Origin: JBBIVP01 sp037439705 [NCBI: bacterium]
Lineage (GTDB): Bacteria; JBBIVP01
DNA: 10,250 bases
Assembly (NCBI GenBank): GCA_037439705.1
Contig: JBBIVP010000063.1
Span: 1-10,250, forward strand
Reading direction: 5' to 3'
The notes beneath the pieces were generated by a model that worked only from the letters and a program-made list of their open reading frames with translations, was not told the origin of the DNA and searched no databases. Shown one piece after another: positions 4,992-10,250 of the stretch. Within the stretch, counting starts at the first letter, position 1; each line of letters begins with the position of its first letter. Position numbers and translations under genes: made by a program.

Positions 4992-7627
4992 CCTTTCATC
5001 TCCGAGAGAATTTTTATTTTTTCCTGAAGCACCTTAATCCTTTCGGAAAGAAGTCCTGCCTCCATCTCCGTTTTTCTGATCACCTCCTCCGGGGCCTTTG
5101 AAATGAAGTTTTCGTTTGAAAGTTTCTTCATAAGAAAAGAAAGTTCTTCTTCTGCCTTTTTCAACGCTTCCTGTGCCTTTTTTATCTCGTTCTCTCTGTT
5201 TATTATTAAGCCCTCTATGTTTATTCCTACTGCCATATCATCCACTTCCCTGATAACCGTATTTAAAATGTCTTTTGTCGGTTTTTCACATATAACTTCT
5301 GCATTCGCCCCTGTTAGATGGGAAATGATGTATAAAACTTTATTTATTTCTTTTCCAATGTTTTCGGATGCCCAGATTTTACAAAAAATTTCTCTTTCTT
5401 CCCCGATGTTATAATCCGATTTTATGTTTCTTATTGTGGTAACAATTTTCTTTATTTTTTCAAAAACTTCTGCTTCAGTTTTAAACTCATATTCATCTTT
5501 TTGGGGAAAATCTGCTATCATAATGCTTTTTCTATTGCTTTTGAAATTTTCTGGAATTCTATTCCATATCTCCTCTGTTATGAAAGGAATAACAGGATGA
5601 GAAAGTCTTAAGAACTTCTCCAGAACATATAAAAGGATATTTGATGTATTTTTGCATTTTTCTTCATCACCCTTATAAATGTGATACTTTGCAATTTCTA
5701 TATACCAGTCACAGAATTCCTTCCAGAGGAAATTGTAGATTTCCTGGGCATAAATATTAAACTCGTATTTCTCAAGAGCCCTTTCTGTTTTTTCAATTGT
5801 CTCATTTAATTTTGTAAGAATCCATTTGTCTTCAATTGTAAGTGGCTGGAACCCATCTTCCGAGGGTTTACCTGCAGTGAAAATGAACCTACTTGCATTC
5901 CAAATCTTGTTTATGAAATGCTTATATCCTTCAATTCTTTCTTCTGAAAGTTTTGTGTCCCTTCCCTGAGCGGTCATCGCGGTAAGTGTAAATCTCAGAG
6001 CATCGGTTCCGTATTTTTCCACCATATCAAGTGGGTCAATTACATTTCCTTTTGTCTTGCTCATCTTCTGCCCCGTAGCATCCCTTACCAGAGCGTGTAT
6101 GTAAACCTTTCTGAATGGCACCTCTTTCATTATGTAAAGTCCCATCATCATCATCCTTGCTACCCAGAAGGTTATTATGTCAAAACCTGTTACGAGAAGG
6201 GATGTAGGATAGAAGATTTTTAAATCCTTTGTTTTTTTTGGCCATCCAAGAGTTGAAAAGGGCCACAGAGCAGAACTGAACCATGTATCAAGCACATCTT
6301 CATCCTGTTTTATCCTTTCGCTTTTGCAATTATTGCATTTCTTCGGCGTGGTCTTTCTTACCATTATATTTCCGCAATCGGAGCAGTAATAGGCTGGAAT
6401 TCTGTGTCCCCACCATATCTGCCTTGAAATGCACCAGTCCCTCATATTATTGAGCCAGTGATAATAACCTCCAGTCCACATTTCAGGAATGAAAACTGTC
6501 TTTCCTTCCTGAACCGCCTTTAATGCCTCTTCAGCGAGGGGTTTTGTTTTCACAAACCACTGTTTGGAAAGCAAAGGCTCAACCACAGTTTTGCACCTGT
6601 AGCATCTGCCAAGTAAGATTTCATAATTTTCGGTCCTCTCAAAAAGACCTTTTTCACGGAGTGCTTCTATGATTTTTTCTCTTGCGGAAAATCTGTCAAG
6701 CCCCTCAAACTCTCCCGCTTCACGGGTCATTTTTCCTTCTTCATCTATTACCTTGATGGCTGGAAGATTGCAAGATTTTGCTATTTCAAAATCGTTGAAA
6801 TCGTGAGCAGGGGTAATTTTCAGGACACCTGTTCCGAATTCTTCTTCCACATAGGGATGGGTAATTACAGGGATTCTCCTTCCCACAAGTGGGAGTATGG
6901 CATATTTTTCATGATATTTCAGATACCTTTCGTCCCCAGGATTAACTGCAATGGCTGTATCTCCGAGCATTGTTTCGGGTCTTGTAGTGGCAACCGTTAG
7001 ATATTCCTTTTCACCTTCAATAGGATATCTTATGTAGTAAAGTTTTCCATTTTCCTGAGAACTTTCAACCTCAATATCTGCAAGGGCTGTTTTACACCTC
7101 GGACACCAGTTTATTATATAATCTCCTCTGTAAATTAACCCGTCATTCCATAGCCTTATGAAAGCCTCCTTCACTGCCAAACTCAATCCCCCGTCCATCG
7201 TGAAACGCTCTCTCGTCCAGTCACAGGAAGAGCCAAGTTTTTTCAATTGATAGATAATCCTGTTTCCGTACTCCTCCTTCCACTTCCAGACCCTTTCTAT
7301 AAATTTTTCACGCCCGAGTTCTTCTCTTGTAAGTCCTTCCTTTGCAAGCTCCCTTTCAACTACATTCTGAGTGGCAATTCCAGCATGGTCTGTTCCGGGC
7401 AACCACAATACTTCAAATCCCTTCATCCGTTTGTATCTTGCCACTATGTCCTGAATTGTGTTGTTGAGGGCGTGTCCCATGTGAAGGGAACCGGTTACAT
7501 TCGGGGGAGGAATTACCATTGAGAAAGGTGGTTTTTTTGAATTCAGGTTTGGAGTGAAAAATTTATTTTTTTCCCAGAAGGAATACCATTTGTCCTCTGT
7601 CTCTTTGTGGTTGTATGCCTTTTCCAT
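4988..7627 (-). CDS. valS: Valine--tRNA ligase
   Basis: A class I aminoacyl-tRNA synthetase, 879 aa from the ATG at 7627, a normal size. It charges tRNA-Val and edits misactivated threonine. From N to C: PPPNVTGSLHMGH with the HIGH motif as HMGH (49-52); Cys pairs CPRC (175-178) and CYRC (342-345), probably one zinc site; the editing-domain block TTRPETMLGDTAIAV (214-228); a second Cys set CSDC (415-418) and CNNC (431-434); DTWFSSALWPFS (447-458); KMSKTKGN (521-528), with Thr at the usual last Ser; an anticodon-binding helical domain; and a C-terminal coiled-coil arm (about 809-879). An in-frame GTG at 7639 would add four residues. I prefer the ATG because MEKAYNHKETEDKWYSFW fits the usual start and a weak GGAAG precedes it. 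No T-box leader is visible. It overlaps nadC by 4 bp. Confidence 0.97.
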   Translation of the reverse strand: MEKAYNHKETEDKWYSFWEKNKFFTPNLNSKKPPFSMVIPPPNVTGSLHMGHALNNTIQDIVARYKRMKGFEVLWLPGTDHAGIATQNVVERELAKEGLTREELGREKFIERVWKWKEEYGNRIIYQLKKLGSSCDWTRERFTMDGGLSLAVKEAFIRLWNDGLIYRGDYIINWCPRCKTALADIEVESSQENGKLYYIRYPIEGEKEYLTVATTRPETMLGDTAIAVNPGDERYLKYHEKYAILPLVGRRIPVITHPYVEEEFGTGVLKITPAHDFNDFEIAKSCNLPAIKVIDEEGKMTREAGEFEGLDRFSAREKIIEALREKGLFERTENYEILLGRCYRCKTVVEPLLSKQWFVKTKPLAEEALKAVQEGKTVFIPEMWTGGYYHWLNNMRDWCISRQIWWGHRIPAYYCSDCGNIMVRKTTPKKCNNCKSERIKQDEDVLDTWFSSALWPFSTLGWPKKTKDLKIFYPTSLLVTGFDIITFWVARMMMMGLYIMKEVPFRKVYIHALVRDATGQKMSKTKGNVIDPLDMVEKYGTDALRFTLTAMTAQGRDTKLSEERIEGYKHFINKIWNASRFIFTAGKPSEDGFQPLTIEDKWILTKLNETIEKTERALEKYEFNIYAQEIYNFLWKEFCDWYIEIAKYHIYKGDEEKCKNTSNILLYVLEKFLRLSHPVIPFITEEIWNRIPENFKSNRKSIMIADFPQKDEYEFKTEAEVFEKIKKIVTTIRNIKSDYNIGEEREIFCKIWASENIGKEINKVLYIISHLTGANAEVICEKPTKDILNTVIREVDDMAVGINIEGLIINRENEIKKAQEALKKAEEELSFLMKKLSNENFISKAPEEVIRKTEMEAGLLSERIKVLQEKIKILSEMKG

Positions 7628-7648
7628 TTTTTCTTCCACTATGAAAGA

Positions 7649-7676
7649 ATTTTATCAAGAAGATTTCAATTTTCAA
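7649..7676 (-). promoter_or_regulatory. Possible internal promoter before valS
   Basis: On the minus strand TTGAAA (7671-7676) and TAAAAT (7649-7654) are separated by 16 bp in the gap between the Glu-rich protein gene and valS. Transcription would start near 7642 and give a short leader to the ATG at 7627. In A+T-rich DNA such matches arise by chance, so confidence is low. Confidence 0.3.
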
Positions 7677-7681
7677 AAAAA

Positions 7682-8032
7682 TCAGTATTCAAATTCCTCT
7701 TCACCAAAACTTTCTTCCTCAGTTGGTATTTCTTCTTCCTCACCCTCCCACGGGCTTTCATAGGCAGATATAAATCTGTTTCCTTCTTCCTCAAGAAGAA
7801 CAATAGAACTTCCCTCCTCAATGAATTCCTCTTCAACAACTATTCTTTCTGTTATCAATTCTCCTTCTTCCACAAAGACTATCTCCATGGTCTCTACACT
7901 CATTCCAATCTCTTCAGGTGAAATTACCTCCCCCTCTATTATTTCTCCTTCCTCTGTGAATATGTAAGCCTTTTCTGCACCTGCTGTCCCCACGATTAGA
8001 AAAATTACAAAAATAAAAGTTAATTTTTTCAT
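7682..8032 (-). CDS. Small Glu-rich exported protein of unknown function
   Basis: The 116-aa protein starts at the ATG at 8032; an in-frame TTG at 8035 is less likely. Residues 1-19 form a Sec signal peptide: two Lys, a long hydrophobic run, then TAGA before Glu20. There is no lipobox Cys. The 97-residue mature part holds 35 Glu, no Asp, one Lys and two Arg, so it is extremely acidic. Two segments 28 residues apart resemble each other, FTEEGEIIEGEV (from 25) and FVEEGELITERI (from 53), each followed by an E-E cluster. Alternation with Val, Ile and Phe suggests beta strands. The last 25 residues are mostly Glu. I recognise no family. Metal or cation binding in the envelope is possible but only inferred. 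It sits 44 bp after panD and 54 bp before valS, probably within the same transcript. Confidence 0.7.
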   Translation of the reverse strand: MKKLTFIFVIFLIVGTAGAEKAYIFTEEGEIIEGEVISPEEIGMSVETMEIVFVEEGELITERIVVEEEFIEEGSSIVLLEEEGNRFISAYESPWEGEEEEIPTEEESFGEEEFEY

Positions 8033-8039
8033 CAATTAA

Positions 8040-8069
8040 ATTTTAGCAAATTTTTGCCTGGGATTTCAA
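8040..8069 (-). promoter_or_regulatory. Possible extended -10 promoter for the Glu-rich protein gene
   Basis: On the minus strand TTGAAA (8064-8069) and TAAAAT (8040-8045) are separated by 18 bp, with an extended -10 TG (TGCTAAAAT). The predicted start falls at about 8033, essentially on the ATG at 8032, and there is no Shine-Dalgarno. That would give a leaderless mRNA. The spacer also contains the small palindrome GCAAA-TT-TTTGC (8046-8057). Confidence 0.4.
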
Positions 8070-8076
8070 GTGAATT

Positions 8077-8451
8077 TTAATTGTCCGGAGTTTCGCCCTT
8101 TATTGATTTTATTCTGTTTTCATCATCAACCAGAACAATTCTTGGTCTCAATCTTTTTACTTCCTCTTCATCGTAGGAGGCATAGCTCAATATTATTATT
8201 TTATCCCCAACTGCCACCTTTCTTGCTGCTGCACCGTTGAGGCATATTACCCCGCTATCCCTTTCGCCTTTTATCACATAGGTCTCAAATCTCTCTCCGT
8301 TGTTTATATTGTAGACCTGGACGAGTTCAAACTCTTTGAGATCCGCTGCATCCATAAGTTTTTCATCTATGGTGATACTTCCCTCATAGTTGAGGTTTGC
8401 TTCGGTTACTGTTGCCCTGTGGATTTTTGATTTCATCATCATTCTTTTCAT
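8077..8451 (-). CDS. panD: Aspartate 1-decarboxylase precursor
   Basis: A 124-aa pyruvoyl enzyme that decarboxylates L-aspartate to beta-alanine, the second substrate of PanC. The self-cleavage site is Gly24-Ser25 in NYEGSITID (21-29); Ser25 becomes the pyruvoyl group. Lys9, Arg54, Tyr58 and the NGAAAR block (72-77) stand at the same places as in the E. coli enzyme, which supports the chosen start. A strong GGAGGTG (8457-8463) lies within the end of panC, and the genes overlap by 4 bp (ATGA). Processing yields a 24-residue beta chain and a 100-residue alpha chain. Some bacteria need PanM/PanZ for maturation; none is in the window. Confidence 0.97.
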   Translation of the reverse strand: MKRMMMKSKIHRATVTEANLNYEGSITIDEKLMDAADLKEFELVQVYNINNGERFETYVIKGERDSGVICLNGAAARKVAVGDKIIILSYASYDEEEVKRLRPRIVLVDDENRIKSIKGETPDN

Positions 8452-9299
8452 TTTCTCACCTCCAGTTTCATATTATCTATAAGCCTTGCCCTGCCGACAA
8501 AAACAGCAAGGGCAATAACTGCCTCATTCTCAATCATTTTTATTGGTTCAAGGGTTAAGGGATGGGCTATCTCCACATAATCTATTTTTGTATGGGGTTC
8601 TTTTTCAATTATTTCTTTTGCTTTTTTGATGAGAACCTCACAATTCCTTTCACCCTGGTGAACCATCCTCTTCACTTCATAAAGGGCTTTTGAAAGGGAA
8701 AGAGCAGATTTTCTCTCCTCTTCTGTAAGATAAGTGTTCCTTGAACTCATTGCCAGCCCATCCTTTTCCCTTACTGTTGGTCCCGGAATAATTTTTATAT
8801 CCATATTCAAATCTTTTGTGAGCCTTTCTATTATTTTCAATTGCTGATAATCCTTCTCGCCGAAAACCGCATAATGCGGTTTGACTATGTTGAAGAGTTT
8901 TGTTACAACTGTGCACACTCCTCTGAAATGTCCCGGTCTTGACCTTCCGCAGAGATATTTTGACAGTTCTGTAACTTCCACATAGGTCTGATAGTTTTCA
9001 GGATACATTTCTTCAACAGACGGTATAAACACGAAATCAACCTTTTCTTTTCTTAAAACTGAAAGGTCTCTCTTTTCATCCCTTGGATATGATCTGTAGT
9101 CTTCAGATGGTCCAAACTGCGTTGGGTTTACAAAAATGCTTACAATAACAATGTCTCCGAATCTCTTCGCAATTCGTACAAGGGAAAGATGACCCTCATG
9201 AAGGTATCCCATTGTGGGAACAAAGGCTATTTCCTTTTCCTTTTTTCTCAGTTCCTCAGAGATTTTCTGCATGGTTTTTATTTTTCTTATGACCTTCAT
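8448..9299 (-). CDS. panC: Pantothenate synthetase (pantoate--beta-alanine ligase)
   Basis: A 283-aa enzyme that joins pantoate and beta-alanine in an ATP-dependent reaction through pantoyl-adenylate, giving pantothenate. The nucleotide-binding [10 protein letters not shown] (28-37) carries the HxGH signature as [20 protein letters not shown] (58-73), [11 protein letters not shown] (118-128), FGEKDYQQ (146-153) and GLAMSSRN (181-188) are the remaining substrate and ATP blocks. The C-terminal domain ends with VGRARLIDN, a standard family ending. It overlaps panB (9296-9299) and panD (8448-8451) by ATGA, so the three enzymes are translationally coupled in pathway-related order. Length is typical. 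Confidence 0.97.
   Translation of the reverse strand: MKVIRKIKTMQKISEELRKKEKEIAFVPTMGYLHEGHLSLVRIAKRFGDIVIVSIFVNPTQFGPSEDYRSYPRDEKRDLSVLRKEKVDFVFIPSVEEMYPENYQTYVEVTELSKYLCGRSRPGHFRGVCTVVTKLFNIVKPHYAVFGEKDYQQLKIIERLTKDLNMDIKIIPGPTVREKDGLAMSSRNTYLTEEERKSALSLSKALYEVKRMVHQGERNCEVLIKKAKEIIEKEPHTKIDYVEIAHPLTLEPIKMIENEAVIALAVFVGRARLIDNMKLEVRK
8457..8463 (-). promoter_or_regulatory. Shine-Dalgarno of panD inside panC
   Basis: Minus-strand GGAGGTG ends 5 nt before the panD ATG (8449-8451). It settles the start among the four Met residues near the N-terminus and allows panD to be translated well despite its 4-bp overlap with panC. Confidence 0.75.
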
Positions 9300-10102
9300 C
9301 TGTACGAATGCTCCTCTCCGGGAAATTTTCTTTCTCTCACTTCATCAGCATATTTTTTTATTGCTGAAAGAGTTTTTTCGTAAAGGTTTTCGTACGCTTT
9401 TACAAATGTGGGACGCATACCGGGAAATAGTCCGAGGACATCGTGAATGACAAGTATCTGCCCATCGCATCCAATTCCTGCTCCTATTCCAATTGTGGGA
9501 ATAGAAAGAGAAGATGTAATTTCAGAAGCAAGTTCAGCAGGAATACCTTCAAGGACAATGGAGAAAGCCCCTGCTTTTTCAAGCGCCTTGGCATCCCTTT
9601 TTAATTTTTCCCTTTTCTCTTCTTCCCTCCCCTGAACCTTATATCCTCCAAAACTGTGTATCCATTGAGGAGTGAGCCCTATGTGACCCATAACCGGAAT
9701 TCCGAGTACAGTCAATCTGTGAACGAGTTCCTCAATCTCCTCTCCCCCTTCTATTTTTACTCCTTCAGCACCGTTTTTCATGGCAAGAACTGCATTCTTA
9801 ATTCCTTCCTCAATTGAGGATTGATAGCTTCCGAATGGCATATCAAAAATAAGGAGGGCATTTTTTCTTCCCCTTGCCACAGCTCTCAGATGATAAAGCA
9901 TTTCCTCCATAGTGACGGGAAGAGTATTTTCATAACCGCTGAAAACCATTCCCGCTGAATCTCCAACAAGAATTATATCTACATCTGCTTCATCTGCTAT
10001 TTTTGAAAATATATAATCGTAGGCTGTGATTGCTACTATAGGAATTCCTACCTTCCTCTTCTTTATTCCAGGAACTGTTCTCTTTTTTGTGTCCCGGTCC
10101 AT
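9296..10102 (-). CDS. panB: 3-methyl-2-oxobutanoate hydroxymethyltransferase (ketopantoate hydroxymethyltransferase)
   Basis: A 268-aa TIM-barrel enzyme that transfers the one-carbon unit of methylenetetrahydrofolate to 2-oxoisovalerate, giving ketopantoate, the first step of pantothenate synthesis. Metal-ligand blocks are VGDSAGMV (Asp48), FDMPFGSY (Asp87) and KIEGG (Lys116, Glu118). GHIGLTPQ (139-146), the catalytic Glu185 in VLEGIP, and GIGAG (205-209) follow as in the family. The ATG at 10102 has AGAGGTG about 10 nt upstream (10113-10119). It is the first gene of the minus-strand operon. The next enzyme, ketopantoate reductase (PanE), is not in the window. Confidence 0.97.
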   Translation of the reverse strand: MDRDTKKRTVPGIKKRKVGIPIVAITAYDYIFSKIADEADVDIILVGDSAGMVFSGYENTLPVTMEEMLYHLRAVARGRKNALLIFDMPFGSYQSSIEEGIKNAVLAMKNGAEGVKIEGGEEIEELVHRLTVLGIPVMGHIGLTPQWIHSFGGYKVQGREEEKREKLKRDAKALEKAGAFSIVLEGIPAELASEITSSLSIPTIGIGAGIGCDGQILVIHDVLGLFPGMRPTFVKAYENLYEKTLSAIKKYADEVRERKFPGEEHSYR

Positions 10103-10139
10103 CGGATCCAGGCACCTCTTTTTAATTTAAATATAAAGT

Positions 10140-10162
10140 TGGGTTCCCTTTCGGGATACCCA
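10140..10162 (-). promoter_or_regulatory. Leader stem-loop of the panB operon with GAAA tetraloop
   Basis: On the minus strand TGGGT-A-TCCC-GAAA-GGGA-ACCCA folds into a 9-bp stem with one bulged A and a GNRA-type GAAA loop. The predicted start of the panB message is at about 10165, so the hairpin would lie within a few nt of the 5' end. Such terminal hairpins can protect mRNA from decay. Alternatively it marks an RNA-binding regulator site. I recognise no known riboswitch, and the leader is too short for most. Confidence 0.5.
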
Positions 10163-10171
10163 CTTTTTAAC

Positions 10172-10200
10172 ATTATACTCCCCTCAAATTTTCAAGTCAA
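10172..10200 (-). promoter_or_regulatory. Sigma70-type promoter of the panB operon
   Basis: On the minus strand the -35 box TTGACT (10195-10200, 5 of 6) and -10 box TATAAT (10172-10177, perfect) are separated by 17 bp. It is the best promoter in the window. The predicted start near 10165 leaves a leader of about 62 nt before panB. Since no terminator is evident downstream, it may drive all eight minus-strand genes. Confidence 0.75.
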
Positions 10201-10208
10201 ATTTTTGT

Positions 10209-10225
10209 ATAAGTTATATACTTAT
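10209..10225. promoter_or_regulatory. Palindrome upstream of the panB promoter
   Basis: ATAAGT and ACTTAT form perfect 6-bp arms around TATAT. The site is centred about 52 bp upstream of the predicted panB start, which would suit an activator or the operator of a divergent gene beyond the window edge. A+T-rich palindromes also arise by chance. Confidence 0.3.
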
Positions 10226-10250
10226 GCGACATTTTATGAGTTTGAATGAG

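Noticed and set aside
7607-7921. Plus-strand Phe-rich open frame of 104 codons opposite the Glu-rich protein
   Set aside because: Phe and Ser runs are the complement of Glu codons on the minus strand. The minus-strand reading has a proper signal peptide and operon spacing, while this one has no start signal.
10140-10168. Plus-strand hairpin followed by five T, resembling an intrinsic terminator
   Set aside because: No plus-strand gene lies upstream for it to terminate. The T run coincides with the predicted start region of the panB promoter, so a leader hairpin in the other direction explains it better.
10205-10250. Possible divergent plus-strand promoter and ATG at 10236
   Set aside because: No -35/-10 pair with acceptable spacing was found, no Shine-Dalgarno precedes the ATG, and only five codons are visible before the window ends.

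Overview
The window is A+T-rich bacterial chromosomal DNA carrying ten complete protein-coding genes and no RNA genes, CRISPR array, integrase or transposase that I can see. Proteins are rich in Lys, Glu and Ile, Shine-Dalgarno sites are of the AAGGAGG/GGAGGTG kind, and sigma70-like promoters are recognisable. An alternative (ThyX-type) thymidylate synthase and a Clp1/Grc3-type RNA kinase suggest an uncultured or deep-branching, possibly thermophilic or anaerobic bacterium. I cannot name a phylum from the sequence.

Layout. Bases 1-98 hold two and a bit copies of a 45-bp tandem repeat with a perfect 8-bp hairpin. Bases 99-242 show nothing I can name. Bases 243-288 contain a good promoter overlapped by two near-identical palindromic sites, which control a plus-strand pair of acyl-CoA dehydrogenase genes (317-1444 and 1464-2663). 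Everything else, 2670 to 10102, is one dense minus-strand series. In transcription order it is panB, panC, panD, a small Glu-rich exported protein, valS, nadC, thyX and a Clp1-family polynucleotide kinase gene. Overlaps of 4 bp (panB/panC, panC/panD, valS/nadC) and 11 bp (nadC/thyX), and a 2-bp gap (thyX/kinase), indicate translational coupling. The plus and minus units converge with only 6 bp between stop codons. The panB promoter is near-consensus and is followed by a hairpin at the very start of the leader.

Function. panB-panC-panD supply pantothenate for coenzyme A, nadC makes nicotinate mononucleotide for NAD, thyX makes dTMP, and valS charges tRNA-Val. This is a housekeeping and cofactor operon with an RNA 5'-kinase at its end. 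The acyl-CoA dehydrogenase pair is the most notable item. Each protein lacks active-site elements that the other keeps, so together they look like one heteromeric enzyme with shared FAD sites. Its substrate cannot be read from sequence.
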